From contig NZ_CP013422.1 of the NCBI RefSeq assembly GCF_001718695.1, forward strand, positions 1,984,001 through 2,048,000: a stretch of DNA of 64,000 nt, read 5' to 3'. A model generated the notes under the pieces. The model searched no databases. It had not been told where the DNA came from and saw nothing but the letters and a program-made list of their open reading frames with translations. Source of the stretch: Burkholderia ubonensis (GTDB lineage: Bacteria > Pseudomonadota > Gammaproteobacteria > Burkholderiales > Burkholderiaceae). Position numbers and translations under genes: made by a program. Of the stretch, positions 10,474-19,882 are shown piece after piece (within the stretch, counting starts at the first letter, position 1; every line of letters begins with the position of its first letter).

Positions 10474-11949
10474 ATGACGAATCAGCCTACCCAGACTGCA
10501 GCCGATCAGCCCGTCGACATGATCATCTTCGGCGGCGGCGGCGACCTCGCCGCCCGCAAGCTGCTGCCCGCGCTGTACATGGCGCATCTGCACCGCAACC
10601 TCCCCCCCGAAACGCGGATCATCGCGGTCGGCCGCCGCGACTGGGGCATCGACGGCTACCTGAAGTTCATGGAGGAGCAGTCGCGGCCGTTCATCGACGA
10701 GAAGGCGTTCGACCCGCAGGCGTGGCATCGCTTCCTCGACCTGTTCCGCTACGTGCTGATCGACGTGCACGACGCGGCCGACTACGCGCGCCTCACGGAA
10801 GCAACCCGCCGCGACGCGATTCGCGTGTTCTACCTGTCGACGTCGCCGGAGCTGTTCACGACGATCTGCGACAACCTCTCGTCGGCCGACCTCGTCGACG
10901 CCCGCTCGCGGGTCGTGCTGGAGAAGCCGCTCGGCCACGATCTTGCATCCGCGAAGGCCATCAACGACGCGGTCGGCAAGCACTTCGAGGAATCGCAGAT
11001 CTACCGGATCGACCACTATCTCGGCAAGGAAACCGTGCAGAACCTGATGGTGCTGCGCTTCGGCAATCCGATCTTCGGGCCGCTGTGGCAGGCGCCCTGC
11101 ATCCGCAGCGTGCAGATCACCGTCGCGGAAACGGTCGGCGTCGGCAGCCGCGCGGGCTTCTACGACCATACCGGCGCGCTGCGCGACATGGTGCAGAACC
11201 ATCTGCTGCAGCTGCTGTGCATCGTCGCGATGGAGCCGCCCGTGTCGCTCGATCCGGATGCGGTTCGCGACGAGAAGCTGAAGGTGCTGCGCTCGCTGCG
11301 GCCGATGTCGCCGTCGGACATCGCGCGCGACACGGTGCGCGGCCAGTACACGGCGGGCGCGATCGACGGCCAGCCGGTCAAGGGCTACCTCGAGGAAGAC
11401 AACGTGCCGCCGGACAGCCGCGCGGAAACCTTCGTCGCGCTGCGCGCGCACATCAACAACTGGCGCTGGGCGAACGTGCCGTTCTTCCTGCGCACCGGCA
11501 AGCGGCTGCAGAAGCGCCAGTCGGAAATCGTGATCGAGTTCGCGGACATGCCGTTCTCGATCATCCCGAGCGGCCCGCGCCACTACAGCAACCGGCTCGT
11601 GATCCAGCTTCAGCCGGAAGAATCGATCCAGCTGCAGATGCTCGCGAAGGAGCCGGGCAGCGGCATGAACATGGTGCCGGTGAGCCTCAACCTCGACCTG
11701 CAGCAGGCCATTCCGGAGCGGCGCGCGGAAGCGTACGAGCGGCTGCTGATCGACGTGATCCGCGGGCGCCTCACGCACTTCATGCGCCGCGACGAACTCG
11801 AGGCCGCGTGGAAGTGGGTCGAGCCGATCCTCGACGGCTGGCAGCAGATCGGCGACCGGCCGCGGCTGTATACGTCGGGCACGTTCGGGCCGGCCGCATC
11901 GTCCGCGCTGCTCGCGCGGAACAACATGTCGTGGTCCGAAGAGGCGTAA
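10474..11949 (+). CDS. zwf: Glucose-6-phosphate 1-dehydrogenase
   Basis: A 491-residue Zwf, oxidising glucose 6-phosphate to 6-phosphogluconolactone with NAD(P)+. The dinucleotide site GGGGDLAARKLLPAL is near residue 20. The substrate-binding RIDHYLGKE is at 178-186, with the catalytic His nearby. Length is normal for the family. The ATG at 10474 is preferred to an upstream ATG at 10357, which would add 39 residues of non-family sequence before the Rossmann strand. It is monocistronic here: no pgl, glk or hexR lies beside it, so it may be a second zwf copy. Confidence 0.95.
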   Translation: MTNQPTQTAADQPVDMIIFGGGGDLAARKLLPALYMAHLHRNLPPETRIIAVGRRDWGIDGYLKFMEEQSRPFIDEKAFDPQAWHRFLDLFRYVLIDVHDAADYARLTEATRRDAIRVFYLSTSPELFTTICDNLSSADLVDARSRVVLEKPLGHDLASAKAINDAVGKHFEESQIYRIDHYLGKETVQNLMVLRFGNPIFGPLWQAPCIRSVQITVAETVGVGSRAGFYDHTGALRDMVQNHLLQLLCIVAMEPPVSLDPDAVRDEKLKVLRSLRPMSPSDIARDTVRGQYTAGAIDGQPVKGYLEEDNVPPDSRAETFVALRAHINNWRWANVPFFLRTGKRLQKRQSEIVIEFADMPFSIIPSGPRHYSNRLVIQLQPEESIQLQMLAKEPGSGMNMVPVSLNLDLQQAIPERRAEAYERLLIDVIRGRLTHFMRRDELEAAWKWVEPILDGWQQIGDRPRLYTSGTFGPAASSALLARNNMSWSEEA

Positions 11950-11992
11950 GCGGCCCGCCGGCAGGCCCGCCGCGCACGCGCGCGGCGCGCCG

Positions 11993-12940
11993 TCACAGCG
12001 GCCCCATCCAGGCGGCCTTGCGCCGCGCGGGCGCTTCGCTGCCGGTGCCGCTGCCGCCGCGCAGCGCATCGATCAGGTAATCGACGAACGATGCGATCCG
12101 CGACGAAATCGCCGTGTTCCGGTAATAGACCGCATTGATCGGCTGCCGCACGTCCTGCGTCTGGCGCGCGAGGAGCTGCACGAGCCGCCCCGCTTCGCGA
12201 TCGTGGACGGTCATGAAGTCCGACAGGCAGACGATGCCCGCGCCGTCGAGCGCGAGTTGCCTGAGCGTCTCGCCGCTCGACGACCAGATCGCCGGCGCGA
12301 TCCGGTACGGCTCGCCGTCCGTGCCGAGGATCGGCCACACGTTCAGCGACTCCGGCTGATTGAAGCCCAGCAGCGCATGCTTCGCGAGATCCTCGACCTT
12401 GCGCGGGTGTCCGTGCGCCTCGAGATAGGCCGGGCTCGCAAGCAGGCGCAACCGGCTGTTGCCGATGTGCCGGCTGTGCAGCGTCGAATCCTTGAGCCGG
12501 CCGATCCGGATCGCGACGTCGGTGCGCTTTTCGAGCAGGTCGATGATCCCTTCGTTGCTGTTCAGCTCCAGCTCGACCTGCGGAAACCGCTCGCGATAGC
12601 CGCGCACGAGCGGCACGATCACGTGCAGCATGAACGGCGACGCGGCATCGACCCGCAAGCGCCCCGACGGCTTCTCGCGCCGCGCCGTCATCTGCTCTTC
12701 GGCGCTCTCGACCGATTCGATGATCGCGCGCGCATTCTGCAGGAACGCCTGCCCCTCCTCGGTCAGTTCGAGCCGCCGCGTGGTCCGACGCAGCAGCGTG
12801 GTCTTCAGCTTTTCCTCGAGCCGCGCGAGCGTGCGGCTCGTCGCCGACACGGTGAGGTCGAGCTGCTGCGCGGCCGACGTGATCGATCCGGTGTCGACCA
12901 CGGTCGCGAATGCCTGGAGTTCGTCGAGCGTGACTTTCAT
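11993..12940 (-). CDS. LysR-family transcriptional regulator
   Basis: A 315-residue LTTR with an N-terminal winged HTH (TLDELQAFATVVDTGSITSAAQQL) and a LysR substrate-binding domain. It is divergent from an MFS transporter 101 bases away. The shared promoter holds AAATCAAA-N4-TTTGGTTT, and a near-identical AAATCAAA palindrome lies before dkgB. The regulator therefore plausibly controls the transporter and the dkgB-OYE genes beyond it. The ATG at 12940 follows GAGAT; a TTG at 12952 lies inside the operator and is rejected. Confidence 0.87.
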   Translation of the reverse strand: MKVTLDELQAFATVVDTGSITSAAQQLDLTVSATSRTLARLEEKLKTTLLRRTTRRLELTEEGQAFLQNARAIIESVESAEEQMTARREKPSGRLRVDAASPFMLHVIVPLVRGYRERFPQVELELNSNEGIIDLLEKRTDVAIRIGRLKDSTLHSRHIGNSRLRLLASPAYLEAHGHPRKVEDLAKHALLGFNQPESLNVWPILGTDGEPYRIAPAIWSSSGETLRQLALDGAGIVCLSDFMTVHDREAGRLVQLLARQTQDVRQPINAVYYRNTAISSRIASFVDYLIDALRGGSGTGSEAPARRKAAWMGPL

Positions 12941-12950
12941 TGTTGATCTC

Positions 12951-12970
12951 AAATCAAAACAATTTGGTTT
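12951..12970. promoter_or_regulatory. Candidate LysR operator in the lysR-MFS intergenic region
   Basis: AAATCAAAacaaTTTGGTTT is an interrupted palindrome with 7 of 8 arm positions pairing. Its left arm is identical to the arm of the perfect palindrome at 14352-14370. Confidence 0.55.
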
Positions 12971-13041
12971 ATAGACGAGTTTTTCCGCAAAAGTAAAGCC
13001 GGCACACTGCGATCCGTCCTCACCGGAACCAGGATCCCGTC

Positions 13042-14253
13042 ATGCCACTCGCCCTGCTCGCGCTGACGATCAGCGCATTCGCCATCGGCACGACCGAATT
13101 CGTGATCGTCGGGCTGATCCCGACGATCGCCGCCGATCTCGCCGTCACCCTGCCCTCCGCGGGCCTGCTCGTCAGTCTCTATGCGCTCAGCGTCGCGATC
13201 GGCGCGCCGCTGCTCACCGCGCTGACCGGCCGCGTGCCGCGCAAGACGCTGCTCGCCGGGCTGATGGCGCTGTTCACCGTCGGCAACCTCATCGCGTGGC
13301 AAGCGCCCGGCTACGAATCGCTGATCGTCGCGCGCATCCTCACCGGCCTCGCGCACGGCGTGTTCTTCTCGGTCGGCTCGATCATCGCGACGACGCTCGT
13401 GCCGAAGGACAAGGCCGCGAGCGCGATCGCGACGATGTTCAGCGGGATGACCGTCGCGTTCGTCGCCGGCATTCCGCTCGGCACCTTCATCGGCCAGCAC
13501 TTCGGCTGGCGCGCGACGTTCCTGATCGTCGCGCTGTTCGGACTCGTCGCGTTCCTCGGCGCGGTCGCGTTCGTGCCGCGCCGGCTGCCGCAAACGGAAC
13601 CCGCGCCGCTCGCCCGGCAGTTCCGCGTGCTGGCGCAGCCGCGCCTGTTGCTCGTGTTCGCGATGACGGCGGTCGGCTACGGCGGCTCGCTGATCGCGTT
13701 CACGTACATGGCCCCGCTGCTCGAGCAGATTGCCGGCTTCACGCCGTCGCAGGTGAGCCTCGTGCTCGTCGGCTACGGCGTGTCGGTCGCGTTCGGCAAC
13801 GTGTGGGGCGGCAAGCTCGCGGATCGCGTCGGGCCCGTCAAGGCGCTCAAGCGGATCTTCCTGCTGCTCGCCGTCGTGCTGCTCGCGCTGACGTTCACCG
13901 TCCACTACGCATGGCTCGCGGTGCTGACGATGCTCGCGTGGGGCGCGGTCGCGTTCGGCAACGTGCCGGGCCTGCAGGTCTACGTCGTCAAGCAGGCGCG
14001 GCATTTCGCGCCGGACGCCGCCGACGTCGCGTCGGGCTTCAACATCGCCGCCTTCAACCTGGGCGTCGCGGGCGGCTCGTCGCTCGGCGGCCTGATCGTC
14101 GCGCACGTCGGCCTCGGCCATACGCCGTGGATCGCCGCGGTCGTCACGCTCGGCGCGTTCGCGCTCACCGCGCTGAGCGGCCGTCTCGACCAGCGCGCCG
14201 GCCTGCCCGAGCGCACGGCCGAACCCGCCGAAGCCGCGGAATTCGCCCACTGA
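13042..14253 (+). CDS. MFS transporter, DHA1-like (drug/sugar efflux)
   Basis: A 403-residue, 12-helix major facilitator with the efflux-family opening [18 protein letters not shown], typical of the YdhP/AraJ-like DHA1 branch. It likely exports drugs or sugars in exchange for protons. It is divergent from the LysR gene and is followed in the same orientation by dkgB and an OYE reductase. Substrate unknown. Confidence 0.87.
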   Translation: MPLALLALTISAFAIGTTEFVIVGLIPTIAADLAVTLPSAGLLVSLYALSVAIGAPLLTALTGRVPRKTLLAGLMALFTVGNLIAWQAPGYESLIVARILTGLAHGVFFSVGSIIATTLVPKDKAASAIATMFSGMTVAFVAGIPLGTFIGQHFGWRATFLIVALFGLVAFLGAVAFVPRRLPQTEPAPLARQFRVLAQPRLLLVFAMTAVGYGGSLIAFTYMAPLLEQIAGFTPSQVSLVLVGYGVSVAFGNVWGGKLADRVGPVKALKRIFLLLAVVLLALTFTVHYAWLAVLTMLAWGAVAFGNVPGLQVYVVKQARHFAPDAADVASGFNIAAFNLGVAGGSSLGGLIVAHVGLGHTPWIAAVVTLGAFALTALSGRLDQRAGLPERTAEPAEAAEFAH

Positions 14254-14351
14254 GCCCTTTCGCTACCCGCCGGAGATCACCAACATGAATGCACCGGCCC
14301 GACGTCCGCCACGTGACAGGAAGCCGACCGCGCGACCGTCGCATGAGCCAC

Positions 14352-14370
14352 ATTTGATTTCAAATCAAAT
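14352..14370. promoter_or_regulatory. Perfect palindrome upstream of dkgB, candidate LysR operator
   Basis: ATTTGATTT-C-AAATCAAAT has 9-bp perfect arms and lies 95 bases before the dkgB start. It shares the AAATCAAA element with the lysR-MFS intergenic site. The spacing suits control of a separate dkgB promoter. Confidence 0.6.
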
Positions 14371-14464
14371 ATGTTTGCCGTCTAGAGGCGTTTATTTCAT
14401 CAGTGGCAAGCGCCAGAATGCCTCTCGGGCCAACCCGGCCCACATACACTCAAGGAAGCCCATC

Positions 14465-15271
14465 ATGAGCAAGATCCCCGCTTTCGGCCTCGGCACGTTT
14501 CGCCTGCAAGACCAGGTCGTCATCGATTCGGTCCGCAACGGCCTCGAGCTCGGCTACCGCGCGATCGACACGGCGCAGATCTACGGCAACGAAGCGCAAG
14601 TGGGCGAAGCGATCGCCGCATCCGGCGTGCGCCGCGACGAGCTGTTCCTGACCACGAAGATCTGGGTCGACAACTACGCGAAGGACAAGCTCGTGCCGAG
14701 CCTTCAGGAAAGCCTCGACAAGCTGCGCACCGACTACGTCGACCTGACGCTGATTCACTGGCCGGCGCCCGGCAACGGCGTGTCGATCGAGGCATTCATG
14801 ACCGCGCTCGCCGACGCGAAGGCGAAGGGCCTGACGCGCCGGATCGGCATCTCGAACTTCAACATCGAACTGACGAAGCAGGCGATCGCCGCCGTCGGCA
14901 AGGGCGAGATCGCGACCAACCAGATCGAGCTGAGCCCGTACCTGCAGAACCGCAAGCTGGTCGCGTTCCTGCAGCGCGAGGACATCCACGTCACGTCGTA
15001 CATGACGCTCGCGTACGGCAAGGTGCTCGGCAACGCGGTGATCGGCGCGATCGCGCAGAAACACCAGGCCACGCCGGCCCAGGTCGCGCTCGCGTGGGCG
15101 CTGCAGCTCGGCTACTCGGTGATCCCGTCGTCGACGAAGCGCGAGCACCTCGCGAGCAACCTGCTCGCGCAGACGCTGCGGCTGACCGACGAAGACATGG
15201 CGCAGATCGCCGCGCTCGAGCGCAACGGCCGCGAAGTCGACCCCGCCGGCCTCGCGCCGGAGTGGGACTGA
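14465..15271 (+). CDS. dkgB: 2,5-didehydrogluconate reductase B (aldo/keto reductase)
   Basis: A 268-residue aldo/keto reductase whose sequence closely follows E. coli DkgB from end to end (opening [16 protein letters not shown], middle [17 protein letters not shown], ending GLAPEWD). It reduces 2,5-diketo-gluconate, methylglyoxal and other aldehydes with NADPH. The catalytic tetrad region is present ([15 protein letters not shown] with Asp and Tyr; LIHWP with His). The ATG at 14465 has AGGAAG upstream. An earlier ATG at 14285 is rejected because that frame would read through the palindrome at 14352. It is followed 66 bases on by an OYE-family reductase. Confidence 0.9.
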   Translation: MSKIPAFGLGTFRLQDQVVIDSVRNGLELGYRAIDTAQIYGNEAQVGEAIAASGVRRDELFLTTKIWVDNYAKDKLVPSLQESLDKLRTDYVDLTLIHWPAPGNGVSIEAFMTALADAKAKGLTRRIGISNFNIELTKQAIAAVGKGEIATNQIELSPYLQNRKLVAFLQREDIHVTSYMTLAYGKVLGNAVIGAIAQKHQATPAQVALAWALQLGYSVIPSSTKREHLASNLLAQTLRLTDEDMAQIAALERNGREVDPAGLAPEWD

Positions 15272-15337
15272 TCGCCCCGGCACTTTCTCATACCCGTCCG
15301 CGGCCCGCAGGCCGCGGGCCTGACAGGACACCCCATC

Positions 15338-16453
15338 ATGACCCAGGACCCCTTGTTTCAACCGCTGCAACTCGGCGCGCTGATGCTGCCGAACCGCATC
15401 GTGATGCCGCCGATGACCCGCTCGCGCGCGAGCCAGCCCGGCGACGTCGCCAACGACCTGATGGCCGCGTACTACGCGCAGCGCGCGAGCGCCGGCCTCA
15501 TCGTCAGTGAAGGCACCTACATCGCGCCGCTCGGCAAGGGCTATGCGTGGACGCCCGGCATTCATGCGCCCGAGCACGTCGCCGGCTGGCGCAAGGTGAC
15601 CGACGCCGTGCACGCCGCCGACGGCCGCATCTTCGCGCAGCTCTGGCACGTCGGCCGGCTGAGCCATACGAGCCTGCTCGGCGGCAAGCAGCCGGTGTCG
15701 TCGTCGCCGCTGCAGGCGACAGGCGTGAACGTGTTCATCGCGGGCGAGGACGGCAGCACGCCCGGCTTCGTGCAGGCCTCCGAGCCGCGCGCGTTGACGG
15801 TCGAGGAAATCCGCGACGTCGTCGGCCAGTATCGCGCCGCCGCCCGCAACGCGATCGACGCGGGCTTCGACGGCGTCGAGCTGCACGGCGCGAACGGCTA
15901 TCTCGTCAACCAGTTCATCGACTCGAACGCCAACACGCGCACGGATGAATACGGCGGCTCGCTCGAGAACCGGCTGCGCTTCCTCGGCGAAGTCACGCAG
16001 GCGCTGATCGAAGGCGCCGGCGACGCATCGCGCGTCGGCATCCGCCTCGCGCCGCTGACCACGCTGAACGGCTGCGTCGACGACGATCCCGAAACGACGT
16101 ATCTCGCCGCCGCGAAACTGCTCGCCGGTCTCGGCGTCGGCTACCTGCACATCGCGGAAGCGGACTGGGACGATGCGCCGCTGATGCCGGTCGAATTCAA
16201 GCAGAAGCTGCGCGCCGCGTACCCCGGCGTGCTGATCTATGCGGGCAAGTACACCGCGGAGCGCGCGCGCGAAGCGATCGCCGCCGGCTGGGCCGACCTG
16301 ATCGCGTTCGGCCGCCCGTTCGTCGCGAACCCCGACCTGCCCGAACGCCTGCGCATCGGCGCCGAGCTCGCGCCGCACGACCGCAACACGCTGTTCGGCG
16401 GCGGCGCCAAGGGCCTCACCGACTACCCGGCGCTCGCGCAGGCTTGCGCGTGA
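15338..16453 (+). CDS. nemA: Old Yellow Enzyme family NADH:flavin oxidoreductase (NemA-like)
   Basis: A 371-residue FMN ene-reductase of the N-ethylmaleimide/xenobiotic reductase group. It has LGALMLPNRIVMPPMTRSRA at the N-terminus, the conserved FDGVELHGANGYLVNQF segment, and AFGRPFVANPDL at the FMN phosphate site. NemA-type enzymes reduce electrophilic alkenes and nitro compounds. It follows dkgB in the same direction, consistent with a reactive-carbonyl/electrophile response operon under the nearby LysR regulator (inference). Confidence 0.87.
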   Translation: MTQDPLFQPLQLGALMLPNRIVMPPMTRSRASQPGDVANDLMAAYYAQRASAGLIVSEGTYIAPLGKGYAWTPGIHAPEHVAGWRKVTDAVHAADGRIFAQLWHVGRLSHTSLLGGKQPVSSSPLQATGVNVFIAGEDGSTPGFVQASEPRALTVEEIRDVVGQYRAAARNAIDAGFDGVELHGANGYLVNQFIDSNANTRTDEYGGSLENRLRFLGEVTQALIEGAGDASRVGIRLAPLTTLNGCVDDDPETTYLAAAKLLAGLGVGYLHIAEADWDDAPLMPVEFKQKLRAAYPGVLIYAGKYTAERAREAIAAGWADLIAFGRPFVANPDLPERLRIGAELAPHDRNTLFGGGAKGLTDYPALAQACA

Positions 16454-16490
16454 ACGTGAAAGTGAGCGCCCGCGCGATGGCGCGCCGATG

Positions 16491-17156
16491 TCAGACGAGC
16501 CGCATCGACAGCTCGACGTCGGCGCCGAACGGCACCGACAGGTAGCCGTTCGCCGGCGCGCGCACGTAGTCGAGGTAGTCGGGGCTGTGCTCGGCGTTGT
16601 CGGCGACGATGAATGCGCCGCGCCGCAGCCGCGGCTCGACGCGCGCGAGTATCTCCGGATACAGCGCCTTCGCGCCGTCGAGCAGCAGCAGGTCGACGGT
16701 GGCCGGCAGGTCGGTCGCGAGCGTCTGCAGCGCATCGCCTGCGCGGATCTCGACCAGATCCGCGAGCCCGGCCGCCGCGAGGTTCGCGCTCGCGCGCGCC
16801 ACCTTCGACGCCTCGAATTCGCTCGTGATCACGCGGCCGCCGCCGTTGTCGCGCAGCGCGGCCGCCAGATGCAGCGTCGAGATGCCGAACGACGTGCCGA
16901 ACTCGACGATCGAGCGCGCGCCGCAACCGCGCGCGAGCATGTACAGCAGCGCGCCCGTCTCGCGCGACACCGCGAGCGGATAGTCCTTCAGACCTGCATA
17001 GAAATCGGCGTAATCGGTCTTGCTGCGCATCAGCCGCGCCAGCTCGTCGCGCGACACGCCGGCGAACGCCGGGTCCGACGCGGGCGACGACGCGTCGGCT
17101 TCGTCGAACAGGCGCGCGAGCAGCGATGCGAGCGGATCTTGAATCAGGGTGGTCAT
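16491..17156 (-). CDS. Class I SAM-dependent O-methyltransferase family protein
   Basis: A 221-residue Rossmann-fold methyltransferase of the caffeoyl-CoA OMT/YrrM-like type. SAM motif I is SIVEFGTSFGISTLHLAAAL. An acidic loop GRVITSEFE and the metal-site-like LLLLDGAKALYP follow. It is divergent from a TetR regulator 92 bases away, suggesting that regulator controls it. Substrate unknown. Confidence 0.82.
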   Translation of the reverse strand: MTTLIQDPLASLLARLFDEADASSPASDPAFAGVSRDELARLMRSKTDYADFYAGLKDYPLAVSRETGALLYMLARGCGARSIVEFGTSFGISTLHLAAALRDNGGGRVITSEFEASKVARASANLAAAGLADLVEIRAGDALQTLATDLPATVDLLLLDGAKALYPEILARVEPRLRRGAFIVADNAEHSPDYLDYVRAPANGYLSVPFGADVELSMRLV

Positions 17157-17210
17157 GCAAATCTCCGGGTCAGGTTGAGCGCGTCAGGGCGCCCGACTAG
17201 AATATGACGA

Positions 17211-17231
17211 ACTATTCACGTTTTACTATTC
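17211..17231. promoter_or_regulatory. Direct repeat in the OMT-TetR divergent promoter
   Basis: ACTATTC occurs twice, 14 bases apart (17211-17217 and 17225-17231), upstream of the TetR start. It could be the regulator's binding site; no good palindrome is present, so this is tentative. Confidence 0.3.
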
Positions 17232-17248
17232 GCATTCCCGGAGCCGCC

Positions 17249-17899
17249 ATGACCGACCGCCGCACCACCCGGATCGCCTCACGCAGACTGCCTCGGCAGG
17301 CCCGCTCGACCCAACTCGTCGACGCCGTGCTGCAGGCCGCTGTTCAGGTTCTGGCGGCCGAAGGCGCGCAGCGCTTCACGATGGCGCGCGTCGCCGAGCG
17401 GGCCGGCGTGAGCGTCGGCTCGCTGTATCAGTACTTCCCGAACAAGGCCGCCGTGCTGTTCCGCCTGCAGCACGACGAATGGCGGCAAACCTCCGGCATG
17501 CTGTGCGCGATGCTGCAGGACGGCGCGAAGACGCCGCTCGAGCGCCTGCGCACTGCCGTCCATGCGTTCGTGCGCTCGGAGTGCGACGAGGCGCCGATGC
17601 GCACCGCACTCGACGACGCCGCGCCGCTCTATCGCGATGCGCCCGAGGCGCGCGAACTGAAAGCCGAAAGCGAGCGCGTGTTCGGCGCGTTCATGCGCGA
17701 AGCGCTGCCCGACGTGCCGGACGCCGCGCGCACGCTCGCGGGCGACCTGATCGTGACCACGCTCACGGCGGGCGGCAAGGCGTTTTCCGAGACCGAACGC
17801 AGCGCGGCCGAGATCGACGCGTACTCGAACGCGATGGCCGACATGTTCTGCGCATATCTCGAGCATCTGGTCCGTGGCGCGCATCCCGCGCGCGACTGA
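17249..17899 (+). CDS. TetR-family transcriptional regulator
   Basis: A 216-residue TetR-like protein. The HTH reads RVAERAGVSVGSLYQYFPNKAAVLF, and the C-terminal domain resembles the AefR-like group. The ATG at 17249 follows CCGGAG; an upstream ATG at 17204 would place the direct repeat inside the gene. It is divergent from the O-methyltransferase gene, its probable target. Confidence 0.86.
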   Translation: MTDRRTTRIASRRLPRQARSTQLVDAVLQAAVQVLAAEGAQRFTMARVAERAGVSVGSLYQYFPNKAAVLFRLQHDEWRQTSGMLCAMLQDGAKTPLERLRTAVHAFVRSECDEAPMRTALDDAAPLYRDAPEARELKAESERVFGAFMREALPDVPDAARTLAGDLIVTTLTAGGKAFSETERSAAEIDAYSNAMADMFCAYLEHLVRGAHPARD

Positions 17900-18081
17900 G
17901 GCAGCGCGGCCGCGCTGCGCTGCCGCTGCAGTGCCACTGCCGCCCATCCCGCCTACGAATAGTCGCCTTAACGGATTCCCACTAGGCGTATACACGCGTT
18001 CCTCGTCGACGAAGCCCCGCGGCACGCGGATATAAGCGCGCCGACATGCGCTGCATGCCGTTCCTCCAATGGGACGCGCCG

Positions 18082-18121
18082 GGCCGTTCGCCTAACCTTC
18101 GCTACGGCAAAGCACGCGGCC
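18082..18121 (+). ncRNA. Candidate xanthine riboswitch (NMT1-type RNA) in the NCS2 permease leader
   Basis: A 40-nt element is closed by a 5-bp stem (GGCCG 18082-18086 with CGGCC 18117-18121). Inside, GCC/GGC can pair around UAACC...CUAC, and a non-pairing CUACGGCAAAG segment follows. The compact size, the loop sequences as I remember them, and the position upstream of a purine-type NCS2 permease suit the NMT1 (xanthine/urate) class. I recognise it by pattern only; the covariance match has not been tested. Confidence 0.45.
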
Positions 18122-18157
18122 GAGTCCGCCTCGCCGCGCGTGGTACGACGCGACGCA

Positions 18158-18177
18158 CGCGCGCCGGTTGGCGCGCG
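18158..18177 (+). promoter_or_regulatory. GC-rich hairpin, possible riboswitch expression platform
   Basis: CGCGCGCC-GGTT-GGCGCGCG forms a perfect 8-bp stem with a 4-nt loop, 37 nt downstream of the candidate riboswitch and about 120 nt before the start codon. No T run follows, so if it is functional it would act other than as a simple terminator. Confidence 0.35.
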
Positions 18178-18300
18178 GCCGGCGACACCCGCCGCGCATC
18201 ATGCGTGCGCACGACGATGCCGATCATTCCAACCAGATTCGAGACACCCTGACGACGGTCCACGTCGACCGTTTCAGCATGCTGATAAAGGAGCAAGCTC

Positions 18301-19686
18301 ATGAGCGATACCCCGGTGCAGCCGGCAGCCGGCGTCGGCGCGCAAGCGGCGTTCGGCGCGAACGGCGCCATCGACCGATACTTCGGGATTTCGGCGCGCG
18401 GCAGCACGCGGCGCCGCGAAATCGTCGCGGGCGTCACCACCTTCCTGGCGATGGTCTATTCGGTGTTCGTCGTGCCCGGCATGTTCGGCAAGGCCGGCTT
18501 CGACGCGAGCGCCGTGTTCGTCGCCGTGTGCGTGACGACGGCGTTCGGCTCGCTGCTGATGGGCCTGTGGGCGAAGCTGCCGATCGCGATCGGCTGCGCG
18601 ATCTCGCTGACCGCCTTCACCGCGTTCGGCCTCGTGCTCGGCAAGGGCTTGCCGCCAACGGTCGCGCTCGGCGCCGTGTTCCTGATGGGGCTCGTGTTCA
18701 CCGGCATTTCCGTCACCGGCGTGCGTTCGTGGATCCTGCGCAACCTGCCCGCGGGCGTCGCGCACGGCACCGGGATCGGCATCGGCCTGTTCCTGCTGCT
18801 GATCGCGTCGAACGACGTCGGCCTCGTCGTCAAGAACCCCGGCGCCGGCCTGCCGGTGTCGCTCGGCCACGTCACCGCGCTGCCGGTGATCATGTCGGTG
18901 ATCGGGCTCGCCGCGATCTTCGGGCTGGAAAGGCGCCGCGTGCCGGGCGGGATCCTGCTCGTCGTGATCGCGATCTCGGCGTTCGGCCTCGCGTTCGATC
19001 CGGCCGTGAAGTTCCGCGGCGTGTTCGCGCTGCCTTCGCTGAGCGCGCCGGGCCACGCGTCGCTGATCGGCGCGATGGACATCAAGGGCGCGCTGTCGCT
19101 CGCGGTGCTGCCGAGCGTGCTGGCGCTCGTGATGACCGCCGTGTTCGACGCGACCGGCACGATTCGCGCGGTGGCCGGGCAGGCGGGCCTGCTCGACGAG
19201 AACGGCCGCATCATCAACGGCGGCCGCGCGCTGACCGCGGACTCGGTGAGCTCGATCTTCTCCGGCTTCCTCGGCGGCGCGCCGGCGGCAGCCTACATCG
19301 AATCGAGCGTCGGCGTGGCCGCCGGCGCGAAGACGGGCCTCGCGGCCGCGGTGGTCGGGCTGCTGTTCCTGGTCGTGATGTTCTTCTCGCCGATCGCGGC
19401 GCTCGTGCCGTCGTATGCGACCGCGCCCGCGCTGATGTACGTCGGCCTGCTGATGCTCGGCAGCGTCAGCAAGCTGCACATGGACGACATGGTCGACGCG
19501 ATGTCCGGCCTCGTGTGCGCGGTCTTCATCGTGCTGACCGCGAACATCGTGACGGGCATCATGCTCGGCTTCTCGACGCTCGTGATCGGACGCATCGCGA
19601 GCGGCGAGTTCCGCAGGCTCAACGTCGGCACGGTGAGCATCGCGGCCGTGCTCGTCGTGTTCTATCTCGGCGGCTGGGCGATCTGA
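18301..19686 (+). CDS. NCS2-family purine permease (AzgA/GhxP-like)
   Basis: A 461-residue inner-membrane transporter with many hydrophobic helices. The N-terminal [24 protein letters not shown] is the hallmark of the AzgA/PbuG/GhxP branch, which carries hypoxanthine, guanine or adenine by proton symport. The conserved substrate-site stretch [16 protein letters not shown] is present. The leader RNA (18082-18121) may tie expression to xanthine. RBS AAGGAG precedes the ATG. Confidence 0.87.
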   Translation: MSDTPVQPAAGVGAQAAFGANGAIDRYFGISARGSTRRREIVAGVTTFLAMVYSVFVVPGMFGKAGFDASAVFVAVCVTTAFGSLLMGLWAKLPIAIGCAISLTAFTAFGLVLGKGLPPTVALGAVFLMGLVFTGISVTGVRSWILRNLPAGVAHGTGIGIGLFLLLIASNDVGLVVKNPGAGLPVSLGHVTALPVIMSVIGLAAIFGLERRRVPGGILLVVIAISAFGLAFDPAVKFRGVFALPSLSAPGHASLIGAMDIKGALSLAVLPSVLALVMTAVFDATGTIRAVAGQAGLLDENGRIINGGRALTADSVSSIFSGFLGGAPAAAYIESSVGVAAGAKTGLAAAVVGLLFLVVMFFSPIAALVPSYATAPALMYVGLLMLGSVSKLHMDDMVDAMSGLVCAVFIVLTANIVTGIMLGFSTLVIGRIASGEFRRLNVGTVSIAAVLVVFYLGGWAI

Positions 19687-19882
19687 AGCCGGTGCGCAGC
19701 GGGACGGGAATGTTTGCGTTCACGCTCAGCGGCGAGCGCTCTGCAGGCCCGGAAGCGGATGTTTCCAGGCTTTTTTGCCCGTACGGGCGTGGTGCTTCGC
19801 AGATGCGGCGAGCGCGTGCTGGCGCGTCGAATCACGATTGCGCACGCGGTGCTACGATCGCGCTTTGTGTTCCGGAACCGTC

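Larger units (their letters stand above)
17900..18300. other. Long leader region of the NCS2 permease gene
   Basis: A 401-base stretch without a credible gene. It starts with a perfect 18-bp palindrome just after the TetR stop (17901-17918, possible terminator stem without a T run). It then contains a candidate xanthine-riboswitch fold (18082-18121) and an 8-bp-stem hairpin (18158-18177) before the permease ribosome-binding site AAGGAG. Confidence 0.6.
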
